Origin: Bacillus mycoides
GTDB taxonomy: Bacteria > Bacillota > Bacilli > Bacillales > Bacillaceae_G
Length of the DNA stretch: 58,666 nucleotides
Reading direction: 5' to 3'
Assembly: GCF_001757995.1 (NCBI RefSeq)
Contig: NZ_LXLV01000003.1
Span: 1 to 58,666, forward strand
The translations under genes were made by a program, and so were the position numbers. Below are positions 42,786 to 54,601 of the stretch, piece after piece. Within the stretch, counting starts at the first letter, position 1, and every line of letters starts with the position of its first letter. Below the pieces are notes generated by a model that saw only the letters and a list, made by a program, of their open reading frames with translations, was not told the DNA's origin and did not search any database.

Positions 42786-43226
42786 ATGAAACTTCATGAA
42801 TTAAAACCTGCAGAAGGTTCTCGTAAAGTACGTAACCGTGTCGGTCGTGGTATCGGTTCTGGTAACGGTAAAACTGCTGGTAGAGGTCATAAAGGACAAA
42901 ACGCACGTTCTGGCGGCGGTGTTCGTCTTGGCTTCGAAGGTGGTCAAACTCCACTATTCCGTCGTTTACCAAAACGCGGCTTCACAAACATTAACCGTAA
43001 AGAGTTTACTATTGTAAACTTATCAACGTTAAATCGTTTTGAAGATGGTACAGAAGTAACACCTGAATTATTGCTGGAAACTGGCGTTATCAGCAAATTA
43101 AACGACGGTGTTAAAATTCTTGCAAGCGGAGCAGTAGAGAAAAAATTAACTGTTAAAGCGCACAAGTTCTCTTCAAGTGCTAAAGAAGCAATTGAAGCAG
43201 CTGGCGGATCAGTTGAGGTGATCTAA
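42786..43226 (+). CDS. rplO: Ribosomal protein uL15
   Basis: A 146-residue late assembly protein with a glycine/arginine-rich N-terminal extension ([28 protein letters not shown]) that penetrates 23S rRNA and a globular C-terminal domain. Ribosome site AAGGAGGTG. Its TAA shares one base with the secY ATG. Confidence 0.98.
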   Translation: MKLHELKPAEGSRKVRNRVGRGIGSGNGKTAGRGHKGQNARSGGGVRLGFEGGQTPLFRRLPKRGFTNINRKEFTIVNLSTLNRFEDGTEVTPELLLETGVISKLNDGVKILASGAVEKKLTVKAHKFSSSAKEAIEAAGGSVEVI

Positions 43227-44527
43227 TGTTTCGTACAATCTCCAACTTTATGCGCGTTGCTGAGATAAGACGTAAAATATTATTCACTTTAGCGATGTTA
43301 ATCGTATTCAGGATTGGCACGTTTATCCCAGTGCCATTCACAAATGGAGACGTACTGAAAGCACAAGATCAATTAAATGCCTTAGGTATACTAAATACAT
43401 TTGGCGGTGGCGCCTTGAAGAACTTCTCCATCTTTGCGATGGGAATCATGCCGTATATTACAGCATCCATCATCGTGCAATTATTGCAGATGGATGTTGT
43501 TCCTAAATTTTCGGAATGGTCGAAGCAAGGTGAAATGGGCCGTCGTAAACTAACGCAATTCACGCGTTACTTTACAATTGTTCTTGCGTTTATTCAGGGG
43601 TTTGGTATGTCGATCGGTTTTAACGGTATGGTAGGTGGGCAATTAATTTTGAATCCTGGTTGGAGCACTTATTTATACATTGCTACGGTACTGACTGCTG
43701 GTACTGCATTTTTAATGTGGTTAGGTGAACAGATTACATCTAAAGGTGTAGGTAATGGTATTTCCATCCTTATCTTTGGTGGTATTGCCGCAGCGATCCC
43801 AAGTGTTATATCTCAAGTGTATCAACAACAGTTTCAAAATATCGGAGATCAATTGTTCATGAGTATCGTTAAAGTTGCATTGATTTTACTAGCTGTGCTA
43901 GCAGTTATTGTTGGCGTTATTTTCATTCAACAGGCTGTTAGAAAGATTCCAATTCAATATGCGAAGCGTGTAACAGGAGGGAATGGGAATCATGCTGGAG
44001 CACAAAACACTCATTTACCACTTAAGGTAAATAGTGCGGGTGTTATTCCAGTCATTTTTGCTGTTTCATTCTTAATTACGCCTCCAACTATTGCACAGTT
44101 CTTCCCGAAACATGATGTGTCGCAGTGGATTATTGCAAACTTTAACTATTCTCACCCAGTGGGAATGATTATATATGTTGCGCTCATTGTAGCCTTCACA
44201 TATTTCTATGCATTTGTTCAGGTTAATCCAGAGCAAATGTCAGAGAATCTAAACAAGCAAGGTGGATATGTTCCAGGTATTCGTCCGGGTAAGAATACAG
44301 AACAATATCTAACAAAAATCTTGTATCGTTTGACCTTTGTGGGATCAATTTTCCTAGCAGCGATTGCAATATTACCAGTTATCTTTACGAAATTGGGAAA
44401 TCTTCCTCCATCTGCACAGATTGGTGGAACGAGTATGTTAATCGTTGTCGGCGTTGCTTTAGAAACAATGAAGCAGCTAGAAAGCCAATTGGTAAAACGC
44501 CATTACAAAGGGTTTATCAAGCAGTGA
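43226..44527 (+). CDS. secY: SecY, protein-conducting channel
   Basis: A 433-residue membrane protein with ten predicted spans, the first after IRRKILFTLAMLIVFRIGTFIPVP. The plug-adjacent GGGALKNFSIFAMGIMPYITASIIVQLL and cytoplasmic loops with GIRPGKNTEQYLTK are typical. It forms the SecYEG channel with the SecE encoded at 17033. Translation is coupled to rplO by the TAATG overlap, with TGAGGTGA as ribosome site. Confidence 0.98.
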   Translation: MFRTISNFMRVAEIRRKILFTLAMLIVFRIGTFIPVPFTNGDVLKAQDQLNALGILNTFGGGALKNFSIFAMGIMPYITASIIVQLLQMDVVPKFSEWSKQGEMGRRKLTQFTRYFTIVLAFIQGFGMSIGFNGMVGGQLILNPGWSTYLYIATVLTAGTAFLMWLGEQITSKGVGNGISILIFGGIAAAIPSVISQVYQQQFQNIGDQLFMSIVKVALILLAVLAVIVGVIFIQQAVRKIPIQYAKRVTGGNGNHAGAQNTHLPLKVNSAGVIPVIFAVSFLITPPTIAQFFPKHDVSQWIIANFNYSHPVGMIIYVALIVAFTYFYAFVQVNPEQMSENLNKQGGYVPGIRPGKNTEQYLTKILYRLTFVGSIFLAAIAILPVIFTKLGNLPPSAQIGGTSMLIVVGVALETMKQLESQLVKRHYKGFIKQ

Positions 44528-44533
44528 GTAAGT

Positions 44534-44551
44534 GGGAAGAATTGTCTTCCC
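44534..44551 (+). other. short hairpin in the secY-adk spacer
   Basis: GGGAAGA (44534-44540), loop ATTG, TCTTCCC (44545-44551). A second small stem TACATG/CATGTA follows before the GAGGGGG ribosome site of adk. Function unknown; it may set relative expression of adk. Confidence 0.5.
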
Positions 44552-44569
44552 TACATGCTCATGTACTGA

Positions 44570-45231
<662 letters not shown>

Positions 45232-45232
<1 letters not shown>

Positions 45233-45978
45233 TGATCATCTGCAAAACTCCTCGCGAGATAGACATCATGCGAGAAGCTGGCAGGATCGTTGCTTTAACT
45301 CATCAAGAGTTGAAACAACACATTACTCCAGGAATTACAACGAAAGAGCTCGATCAAATAGCGGAAAAGACGATTCAAAAATATGGTGCTACGCCATCTT
45401 TTAAAGGATACAACGGATTTCCGGGGAGCATATGTGCTTCTGTAAATGAAGAGCTTGTACACGGGATTCCAGGGAAGCGTAAGCTCGAAGAGGGCGATAT
45501 CATCAGTATCGATATTGGTGCGAAATACAATGGGTACCATGGAGATTCTGCATGGACGTATCCAGTTGGAAACATTTCTGAATCTGTTCAAAAGCTACTT
45601 GATGTCACAGAAAAATCGTTGTATCTTGGTCTAGAACAAGTAAAACCAGGCGAAAGATTATCAAACATCTCGCATGCGGTTCAAACCCATGCTGAAGAGA
45701 ATGGGTTCTCGATCGTTAGGGAGTATGTTGGTCACGGAATCGGGCAAGACTTACATGAGGACCCTCAAATCCCGCACTATGGTCCACCAAATAGAGGCCC
45801 TAGATTAAAGCCGGGAATGGTCATCTGTGTTGAGCCGATGGTGAATCAAGGAAGACGATATGTAAAAACACTATCTGATGACTGGACAGTGGTAACGGTA
45901 GATGGTAAATGGTGTGCCCACTTTGAGCACACGATTGCTCTTACAGAAGCAGGATACGAAATCCTTACCACTTTATAA
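45232..45978 (+). CDS. map: Methionine aminopeptidase type I
   Basis: A 248-residue two-metal protease removing the initiator methionine. Metal ligands are visible in [18 protein letters not shown] (two Asp), [18 protein letters not shown] (His), CVEPMV (Glu) and HFEHTI (Glu). It is coupled to adk by the overlap. infA follows after only 68 bp, so the KOW-domain gene that I recall at this spot in B. subtilis is not present. Confidence 0.97.
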
Positions 45979-46046
45979 GTAGCTGGCTCTCCGGGATTTC
46001 AGAGCAGTGTAAAATGTTACTGATTTGAAGAAGGGAGAACTATTGA

Positions 46047-46265
46047 ATGGCTAAAGATGATGTAATTGAAGTCGAAGGTACCGTTCTTGAAACGTTGCCA
46101 AATGCTATGTTCAAAGTAGAATTAGAGAATGGGCATGTCGTATTGGCTCACGTTTCTGGTAAAATCCGTATGAACTTCATTCGTATTTTACCAGGAGACA
46201 AAGTTACGGTAGAATTATCTCCGTACGATTTAAATCGTGGTCGTATTACGTACCGTTTTAAATAA
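46047..46265 (+). CDS. infA: Translation initiation factor IF-1
   Basis: A 72-residue OB-fold protein ([21 protein letters not shown] at the start, [13 protein letters not shown] at the end) that occupies the A site during initiation. Ribosome site GAAGGGAGAA. Its position between map and rpmJ is standard. Confidence 0.98.
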   Translation: MAKDDVIEVEGTVLETLPNAMFKVELENGHVVLAHVSGKIRMNFIRILPGDKVTVELSPYDLNRGRITYRFK

Positions 46266-46270
46266 TATAG

Positions 46271-46414
<144 letters not shown>

Positions 46415-46435
46415 TCAGAAGGAGGTGCATTCAGA

Positions 46436-46801
46436 ATGGCACGTATCGCAGGTGTAGATATTCCTCGTGACAAGCGCGTTGTTATTTCTTTAACTTACGT
46501 ATTCGGCATTGGTCGCACAACTGCTGAAAAAATTCTTACAGAAGCTGGTATTTCTTCGGAAACACGAGTTCGTGATTTATCGGAAGATGAATTAGGACGT
46601 ATCCGTGATATCATCGATCGTATTAAAGTTGAGGGAGACCTTCGTCGTGAAGTATCTCTTAACATTAAACGTCTAATGGAGATCGGTTCTTACCGTGGTC
46701 TTCGTCACCGTCGTGGTTTACCAGTTCGTGGTCAAAACTCTAAAAACAATGCTCGTACACGTAAAGGTCCACGTCGTACAGTAGCAAATAAAAAGAAATA
46801 A
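46436..46801 (+). CDS. rpsM: Ribosomal protein uS13
   Basis: A 121-residue 30S head protein contacting P-site tRNA and the 50S bridge. [25 protein letters not shown] and [25 protein letters not shown] are typical. Ribosome site GAAGGAGGTG. It starts 21 bp after rpmJ. Confidence 0.98.
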   Translation: MARIAGVDIPRDKRVVISLTYVFGIGRTTAEKILTEAGISSETRVRDLSEDELGRIRDIIDRIKVEGDLRREVSLNIKRLMEIGSYRGLRHRRGLPVRGQNSKNNARTRKGPRRTVANKKK

Positions 46802-46825
46802 TAAGTAAAGGAGGTTGAACTAACA

Positions 46826-47215
46826 ATGGCACGTAAAACAAACACTCGTAAAAAACGTGTGAAAAAGAATATTGAAGCTGGTATAGCTCATATTCGTTCT
46901 ACTTTCAACAACACAATCGTAACTCTTACAGATACTCACGGTAACGCACTTTCTTGGTCTAGTGCTGGTGCACTTGGTTTCCGTGGATCTCGTAAATCTA
47001 CTCCATTCGCTGCGCAAATGGCTGCTGAAGCTGCTTCTAAAGTTGCAATGGAGCATGGTTTAAAAACTTTAGAGGTTACTGTTAAAGGTCCTGGTGCTGG
47101 TCGTGAAGCTGCAATTCGTGCTCTTCAAGCTGCAGGCCTAGAAGTAACAGCAATTAGAGATGTTACTCCAGTTCCTCATAATGGATGTCGTCCACCAAAA
47201 CGTCGTCGTGTGTAA
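46826..47215 (+). CDS. rpsK: Ribosomal protein uS11
   Basis: A 129-residue platform protein of the 30S subunit near the Shine-Dalgarno cleft. [18 protein letters not shown] and the C-terminal [17 protein letters not shown] are conserved. AAAGGAGGTT is the ribosome site. A 180-bp spacer with a strong hairpin separates it from rpoA. Confidence 0.98.
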   Translation: MARKTNTRKKRVKKNIEAGIAHIRSTFNNTIVTLTDTHGNALSWSSAGALGFRGSRKSTPFAAQMAAEAASKVAMEHGLKTLEVTVKGPGAGREAAIRALQAAGLEVTAIRDVTPVPHNGCRPPKRRRV

Positions 47216-47330
47216 TTTTTCTGTATAGAATTTTCCCTTTTGTCTATAATGGATATGATGCATTATCGAGAAATTTCGTACAGAAACATCGCTTGTTGTG
47301 CACAATCGGGAACTGCCTAAGGGGGACTTT

Positions 47331-47363
47331 CGGTTGAACAGAGGTTCTTCCTTTGTTTAACCG
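47331..47363 (+). other. strong hairpin in the rpsK-rpoA spacer
   Basis: CGGTTGAACAGAGG (47331-47344) pairs with CCTTTGTTTAACCG (47350-47363) over 14 positions with two G-U pairs, loop TTCTT. No U tract follows. A TATAAT at 47245-47250 lies upstream but without a good -35. Candidate leader or processing element for rpoA. Confidence 0.75.
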
Positions 47364-47395
47364 GGGTTTCGACGTTTTGAAGGAGGGTTTAGTTA

Positions 47396-48340
47396 ATGAT
47401 TGAAATCGAAAAACCGAAAATCGAAACGGTTGAACTTAACGAAGATGCTAAGTATGGCAAATTCGTGATTGAACCGCTTGAGCGTGGATATGGTACTACT
47501 TTGGGTAACTCCTTACGTCGTATTCTTTTATCCTCACTCCCTGGTGCCGCTGTAACTGCTATCCAAATCGATGGCGTTTTACACGAATTTTCAACAGTTG
47601 AGGGCGTAGTAGAAGACGTTACGACGATCATCTTAAACTTGAAAAAGTTAGCTCTTAAAATCTACTCTGAAGAAGAGAAGACGTTGGAAATCGATGTACA
47701 GGGCGAAGGTATTGTCACAGCTGCTGATATTACTCACGATAGTGATGTTGAAATCTTAAATCCAGATTTACACATTGCGACGTTAGCAAAAAATGCGCAT
47801 TTCCGCATGCGTTTAACTGCAAAGCGTGGCCGTGGGTATACGCCAGCTGATGCAAATAAAAGCGAAGATCAACCAATAGGAGTAATTCCTATTGATTCTA
47901 TTTATACTCCAGTATCACGTGTTACTTACCAAGTGGAAAAGACACGTGTTGGACAAGTGGCTAATTATGATAAGCTTACGCTTGATGTATGGACGGATGG
48001 AAGCATCGGGCCAAAAGAAGCTATCTCTTTAGGTGCCAAAATCTTAACTGAGCATTTAAATATCTTTGTTGGTTTAACTGACGAAGCACAAAATGCTGAG
48101 ATTATGGTCGAGAAGGAAGAAGATCAAAAAGAAAAAGTTCTAGAGATGACTATCGAAGAACTGGATCTTTCTGTTCGTTCTTATAATTGCCTAAAACGTG
48201 CAGGAATTAATACTGTACAAGAGCTTGCGAACAAAACAGAAGAAGATATGATGAAAGTTCGTAACTTAGGACGTAAATCCTTAGAAGAAGTTAAACATAA
48301 ACTTGAGGAATTAGGTTTAGGTTTACGTAAAGACGACTGA
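47396..48340 (+). CDS. rpoA: RNA polymerase alpha subunit
   Basis: A 314-residue alpha subunit. The N-terminal dimerisation domain (about 1-230) contains the conserved [19 protein letters not shown]. The C-terminal domain (about 245-310, [44 protein letters not shown]) binds UP elements and Spx. Ribosome site GAAGGAGGG. rplQ follows after 35 bp. Confidence 0.98.
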   Translation: MIEIEKPKIETVELNEDAKYGKFVIEPLERGYGTTLGNSLRRILLSSLPGAAVTAIQIDGVLHEFSTVEGVVEDVTTIILNLKKLALKIYSEEEKTLEIDVQGEGIVTAADITHDSDVEILNPDLHIATLAKNAHFRMRLTAKRGRGYTPADANKSEDQPIGVIPIDSIYTPVSRVTYQVEKTRVGQVANYDKLTLDVWTDGSIGPKEAISLGAKILTEHLNIFVGLTDEAQNAEIMVEKEEDQKEKVLEMTIEELDLSVRSYNCLKRAGINTVQELANKTEEDMMKVRNLGRKSLEEVKHKLEELGLGLRKDD

Positions 48341-48375
48341 GGATTTAAACCCATCAACAAAGGAGGGAACTACGA

Positions 48376-48738
48376 ATGGCATACAGAAAATTAGGCCGTA
48401 CAAGTGCGCAACGTAAAGCTATGTTACGTGATTTAGCTACTGATTTAATTATCAACGAGCGCATCCAAACGACAGAAACTCGTGCAAAAGAACTTCGTTC
48501 TGTAGTGGAAAAAATGATCACTTTAGGTAAACGCGGAGATCTTCATGCTCGTCGTCAGGCAGCAGCTTTCATCCGTAATGAAGTTGCTAACGCTGAGACT
48601 GGTCAAGATGCACTTCAAAAATTATTCGCTGATGTAGCTCCACGCTATGCTGAGCGCCAAGGCGGATACACTCGTATTGCAAAAATTGGTCCACGTCGCG
48701 GAGACGCAGCACCAATGGTAATTATCGAGTTAGTATAA
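48376..48738 (+). CDS. rplQ: Ribosomal protein bL17
   Basis: A 120-residue protein at the tunnel exit, starting [24 protein letters not shown]. It is the last gene of the superoperon; AAAGGAGGG precedes it and a composite terminator follows. Confidence 0.98.
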
Positions 48739-48746
48739 TGATGATT

Positions 48747-48797
48747 AAAAGGGCAGGACAGTTCTTTTCAAGTAACTGGTCATGGCCCTTTTTTTTT
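48747..48797 (+). terminator. terminator of the ribosomal superoperon
   Basis: AAAAGGGC (48747-48754) pairs with GCCC plus T (48785-48792), enclosing a second CAGTT/AACTG stem, then a long T run. Confidence 0.85.
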
Positions 48798-48829
48798 AAG
48801 TATAAAAAAATAGGCTAACTTGGCGATAG

Positions 48830-50531
<1,702 letters not shown>

Positions 50532-50544
<13 letters not shown>

Positions 50545-51326
50545 TTATTGGGAGATACATTCCAGGTCAGTCACTCATTCATCAACTTGATCCTCGTACG
50601 AAGCTGTTGATTGTCTTTTTATATGTATTTGTTGTTTTCTTAGCAAATAATGCGATTTCATATGGATTTTTATTTTTATATGCACTCATTGCTTTATTTT
50701 TTGCAAAAGTGCCGATTCGTTATGTACTTTCGGGCTTAAAACCAATTTTATGGATTTTTCTTTTTACATTTTTCCTGCATATTTTTACAAATAAAGAAGG
50801 GGAAGTACTATTCCAGCTTGGTTGGTTTTCGATACATGAAAAAGGATTAGAGCAAGGGATCTACATTTCTATACGATTTTTCGTTATTATTTTAATGACG
50901 ACATTATTAACGTTAACAACAACGCCAATTGAGATTACAGATGGTTTAGAGACGTTATTAAAGCCGTTGAAGCGTATGAAAGTTCCTGTTCATGAAATCG
51001 CATTAATGATGTCAATTTCTCTTCGATTTATCCCCACATTAATGGATGAAACGAGTAAAATTATGAAAGCGCAGGCGTCACGTGGTATTGATTTTGCTGG
51101 AGGACCGATAAAAGATAGGATGAAAGCTATCATCTCACTACTCGTTCCACTATTTATCAGTGCTTTTAAGCGTGCAGAGGACTTAGCGATTGCGATGGAA
51201 GCTCGTGGATATCGAAGTGGCGAAGGACGTACTAAATTTAGGCAACTACGCTGGAAAATAAGTGATACAGTAACAATTGTAAGCTTACTTTGTTTAGCTT
51301 GTATTTTGGCATGGGTGCGGTCGTAA
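50532..51326 (+). CDS. ecfT: EcfT, transmembrane coupling subunit of the ECF transporter
   Basis: A 264-residue membrane protein with hydrophobic segments near residues 25-60, 70-90, 105-130 and 245-264. The coupling helices carry the family ARG-type motifs (AQASRGIDF and [13 protein letters not shown]). It links the EcfA ATPases to S subunits for vitamin uptake. The ATG lies inside the end of ecfA2. Confidence 0.95.
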
Positions 51327-51340
51327 TGGAGAATAGAGAA

Positions 51341-52084
51341 ATGGATAGAATAAAATGTACAGTTGCATATGATGGCATTCATTTTTGTGGTTACCAAATT
51401 CAACCACAGCATCGTACTGTTCAACAAGAAATAGAGAAAGCATTGCAGAAGTTGCATAAAGGAGAACTTGTTCGTGTGCAGGCATCAGGCAGAACGGATT
51501 CTACCGTTCACGCCAAAGGACAAGTGATACACTTTGATACACCTTTGTCTCTTGAAGAGTGGCAATGGAGTAATGCTTTAAATACAATGTTACCGGATGA
51601 TATTGTTATCAGACAGGTAGAGAAGAAAACAGAAGAATTTCATGCACGTTACGGTGTCGAGAGAAAAGAATATCGTTATCGTGTATTATTATCAAAGACT
51701 GCGGATGTATTCCGTAGAAATTACGTATATCAATATCCATATCCGCTCGAAATAAATGCTATAAGAAAAGCGATTCCTTATTTTATTGGAACGCATGATT
51801 TCACTTCTTTTTGTTCGGCAAAAACTGACAAAAAAGATAAAGTGCGAACAATTTATGAAATCGAGTTAATTGAGCAAGACGATGAATTAATTTTTCGTTT
51901 TGTAGGTAATGGATTTTTATATAATATGGTCAGAATTATTGTTGGTACGTTACTTAGCATAGGGCAAGGGAAGCTTGATCCTGACAGCATTCCAGAGATT
52001 TTAGCGAAACAAAATCGCCAGTTTGCTGGAAAGATGGCTCCAGGTCACGGACTTTACTTATGGCAGGTAAACTATAACAACTAA
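51341..52084 (+). CDS. truA: TruA, tRNA pseudouridine(38-40) synthase
   Basis: A 247-residue synthase modifying U38-U40 in tRNA anticodon arms. The catalytic aspartate D53 sits in [28 protein letters not shown] and [17 protein letters not shown] are typical. I use the ATG at 51341 (GGAG nine bases before); the ATG at 51326, touching the ecfT stop, adds five residues and cannot be excluded. The B. cereus group carries a second truA elsewhere. Confidence 0.94.
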   Translation: MDRIKCTVAYDGIHFCGYQIQPQHRTVQQEIEKALQKLHKGELVRVQASGRTDSTVHAKGQVIHFDTPLSLEEWQWSNALNTMLPDDIVIRQVEKKTEEFHARYGVERKEYRYRVLLSKTADVFRRNYVYQYPYPLEINAIRKAIPYFIGTHDFTSFCSAKTDKKDKVRTIYEIELIEQDDELIFRFVGNGFLYNMVRIIVGTLLSIGQGKLDPDSIPEILAKQNRQFAGKMAPGHGLYLWQVNYNN

Positions 52085-52102
52085 TCCTGGTGTAACATTT
52101 GC

Positions 52103-52131
52103 TTGACATTAGAAACTCAAAAGTATATCAT
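52103..52131 (+). promoter_or_regulatory. promoter of rplM-rpsI
   Basis: Perfect TTGACA (52103-52108), 17-bp spacer, TATCAT (52126-52131). Confidence 0.85.
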
Positions 52132-52138
52132 AACATAT

Positions 52139-52215
52139 GGTATTGTTTCTAAAACCACGATTAGCCCCGGAAGGAAATCGTGTTTAAGATAAACAATAGA
52201 TTTTTTCTATGGAAA
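52139..52215 (+). promoter_or_regulatory. L13 ribosomal protein leader
   Basis: TATTGTTT (52141-52148) pairs with AAACAATA (52191-52198) enclosing CACGATT (52156-52162) with AATCGTG (52176-52182); a T-rich stretch follows. Position and form agree with the known Bacillus L13 leader, through which L13 is thought to limit its own operon. Identified by recall of the family. Confidence 0.75.
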
Positions 52216-52236
52216 AGATAACGAGGAGGGAAACAC

Positions 52237-52674
52237 ATGCGTACGACTTTTATGGCAAAAGCTAACGAAGTTGAGCGTAAATGGTATGTGGTTGATGCTG
52301 AAGGTCAAACTTTAGGTCGCCTATCTACTGAAGTAGCATCCATTTTACGTGGTAAAAACAAACCTACATTTACACCACACGTTGACACGGGTGATCATGT
52401 AATTATTATTAACGCTGAGAAAATTCATTTAACAGGTAATAAATTAAACGATAAAATTTACTACCGTCACACTAACCACCCAGGTGGACTTAAGCAAAGA
52501 ACAGCTCTAGAAATGCGTACAAACTACCCTGTACAAATGTTAGAGCTTGCAATTAAAGGCATGCTTCCAAAAGGACGTTTAGGACGTCAAGTGTCTAAGA
52601 AATTAAACGTGTATGCTGGAGCAGAGCATCCACACCAAGCACAAAAACCAGAAGTTTACGAACTTCGCGGATAA
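52237..52674 (+). CDS. rplM: Ribosomal protein uL13
   Basis: A 145-residue early assembly protein of the 50S subunit. [28 protein letters not shown] and the C-terminal [18 protein letters not shown] are typical. Ribosome site GAGGAGGG. It is co-transcribed with rpsI, 21 bp away. Confidence 0.97.
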   Translation: MRTTFMAKANEVERKWYVVDAEGQTLGRLSTEVASILRGKNKPTFTPHVDTGDHVIIINAEKIHLTGNKLNDKIYYRHTNHPGGLKQRTALEMRTNYPVQMLELAIKGMLPKGRLGRQVSKKLNVYAGAEHPHQAQKPEVYELRG

Positions 52675-52695
52675 TTAATTAAAGGAGGGCTTACT

Positions 52696-53088
52696 TTGGC
52701 ACAGGTTCAATACTATGGCACTGGACGTCGTAAGAGTTCAGTAGCGCGCGTACGCCTAGTTCCAGGCGAAGGACGCGTTATCATTAACGGTCGTGATTTT
52801 GAAAACTATATCCCATTTGCTGCATTACGTGAAGTAGTGAAACAACCTCTAGTTGCAACAGAAACTTTAGGTAACTACGATGTACTTGTAAACGTAAATG
52901 GTGGTGGATACACTGGTCAAGCTGGTGCTATTCGTCACGGTATTTCTCGCGCTTTATTAAAAGCTGATCCAGAATACCGTCTAACATTAAAACGTGCAGG
53001 TCTATTAACTCGTGACGCACGTATGAAAGAGCGTAAAAAATACGGTCTTAAAGGCGCACGTCGTGCACCTCAGTTCTCAAAACGTTAA
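52696..53088 (+). CDS. rpsI: Ribosomal protein uS9
   Basis: A 130-residue 30S head protein whose C-terminal tail (RAPQFSKR) reaches P-site t[20 protein letters not shown] and [20 protein letters not shown] are family motifs. The start is TTG after AAAGGAGGG. A perfect terminator follows. Confidence 0.97.
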
Positions 53089-53101
53089 TTTTTGCGAACT
53101 T

Positions 53102-53132
53102 AAAACCCCAACCATTTTGGTTGGGGTTTTTT
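53102..53132 (+). terminator. rpsI terminator
   Basis: AAAACCCCAACCA (53102-53114), loop TTT, TGGTTGGGG plus T run. The stem is perfect. Confidence 0.95.
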
Positions 53133-53249
53133 ATGTTTAATTCTTCTTTTGTAATTTTTGTAGCTTGGAATATTTTAGTGCTACTGCCGCACGTATGCTT
53201 CTTCTTTAGAAGTTTAGACTAATACGTATTAGGGAGGTTTATAAGTACT

Positions 53250-53678
53250 ATGAATGTCATTGTCAACTTACAAGAAAAACAAAAAGAAAAGCAGTTAAAA
53301 TACGAGCGGAAGATGCTGCGAGAATTATCATTAAAAACATTGCGTTCAAATATTCGTGATGCCTTTCAGATGCAAGAACTTCATCGTCAGTATGAAGATT
53401 ATTGTATTGAACTAGGGATAGAATCTTATTTATTAGGAGCGAGATACAGTAAATTTGGTTATCATGGTGAATCATTCTTTGATGTGAAATATAGGGCTTT
53501 AGAAGAAGAGCAACAATTAACAGAAACGTTATTTCAATTTTTAACGAGTATGACTATACGTGAAATTAAGTTGCAAGACGAGGAATTGCTTTTGGAATCG
53601 TGCCAGCAGTTTATCGGCTTGTGGTGGCAGGAAGGGTATGAAAAGGGCGAAAGAAGATATCGATTAAAGCTACACTAA
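53250..53678 (+). CDS. ybaK: YbaK family protein (DUF2521), function unknown
   Basis: A 142-residue soluble protein rich in Lys, Glu and Leu, probably helical (EKQKEKQLKYERKMLRELSLKTLR near the N-terminus), with conserved-looking W and Y residues near the C-terminus (FIGLWWQEGYEKGERRY). The family sits next to cwlD in Bacilli; I know of no demonstrated function. It starts with AGGGAGG in front, 66 bp before cwlD. Confidence 0.85.
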   Translation: MNVIVNLQEKQKEKQLKYERKMLRELSLKTLRSNIRDAFQMQELHRQYEDYCIELGIESYLLGARYSKFGYHGESFFDVKYRALEEEQQLTETLFQFLTSMTIREIKLQDEELLLESCQQFIGLWWQEGYEKGERRYRLKLH

Positions 53679-53744
53679 GACAAGCATAAACTTTCCTCTT
53701 GTCCCATATAAGTAATTAGAGGGACTAGCTGGAGGAGGAAAGGT

Positions 53745-54458
53745 ATGAAGAGAATTCGAATTATCTCTTTTGCGCTCGCTGCGGTTGTTTTGTTTTTTTT
53801 AGTTAAACAAGAATTTCAAATTACAAAATCGTGGCGAGCTTGGAATTTACCCTTATCAGGGAAAGTGATTGTACTAGATGCTGGGCATGGGGGACCAGAC
53901 GGAGGGGCTGTTGGTGGAAAGGATATTGTAGAAAAAGATATTACGCTTGAGATTACAAAAAAGGTACAAGATTATTTACAAGAACAAGGTGCTTTAGTTA
54001 TTTTAACGCGTGAAGGAGATTATGATTTAGCTAATAAAGATACAAAGTCATATAGTAGACGTAAAGCAGAGGATTTAAAAAAGCGTGTTGAGATCATTAA
54101 TAAGCCTGATGTAGACTTTTTTGCGAGTATTCATTTAAATGCCCTAACTAGTAGTGGATCTAAGGGCGCACAAACGTTTTACTACCGTTCTTCGATTGAA
54201 AATGAACGGGCTGCGAAATTTATACAAGCTGAATTGAGAACAAGCTTAGAAAATACGAATCGTTCTGCTAAAACAATTCCTCACGTGTATTTATTGAAGT
54301 ATGCCAAAAAACCAGGTGCTTTAATTGAGGCTGGCTTTTTATCGAATGTGAATGAAAGATATATGTTAAATTCGGAGAAATACCAGCAAAAAGTAGCGGC
54401 TGCAATATATCGTGGTATATTACGTTATTTTACGGAAAAAGGAAATCCTCCAGAATAA
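53745..54458 (+). CDS. cwlD: CwlD, germination-specific N-acetylmuramoyl-L-alanine amidase
   Basis: A 237-residue Amidase_3 enzyme with an N-terminal signal or anchor (residues 5-21). Zinc ligands appear at H48 (VLDAGHGGPDGGA), E63 (IVEKDITLEI) and the His of FASIHLNAL; the catalytic Glu is in ALIEAGFLSN. During sporulation it strips peptides from muramic acid so that PdaA can form muramic-delta-lactam in the cortex. The ribosome site is GGAGGAGG. A terminator overlaps its stop codon. Confidence 0.94.
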   Translation: MKRIRIISFALAAVVLFFLVKQEFQITKSWRAWNLPLSGKVIVLDAGHGGPDGGAVGGKDIVEKDITLEITKKVQDYLQEQGALVILTREGDYDLANKDTKSYSRRKAEDLKKRVEIINKPDVDFFASIHLNALTSSGSKGAQTFYYRSSIENERAAKFIQAELRTSLENTNRSAKTIPHVYLLKYAKKPGALIEAGFLSNVNERYMLNSEKYQQKVAAAIYRGILRYFTEKGNPPE

Positions 54459-54470
54459 GGAGGATTTTTC
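54444..54470 (+). terminator. cwlD terminator
   Basis: AAATCCTCC (54444-54452), loop AGAATAA, GGAGGA plus T run (54460-54470). The stem includes the last coding bases. Confidence 0.85.
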
Positions 54471-54601
54471 GAGTTTCTCTCGTTAACGAAGTTTTCCGAA
54501 AATATGTTATACTGGAAATGTAAACGCATTTATTTCAAAAGTAAAGAAAGATAAATTTAATTAACATTACGTTATTTTTCATACAGGGGGCTGGGCTAAT
54601 T

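Noticed and set aside
50990-51457. 155-codon antisense ORF across ecfT and truA
   Set aside because: It spans two real, coupled genes on the other strand and has no ribosome site.
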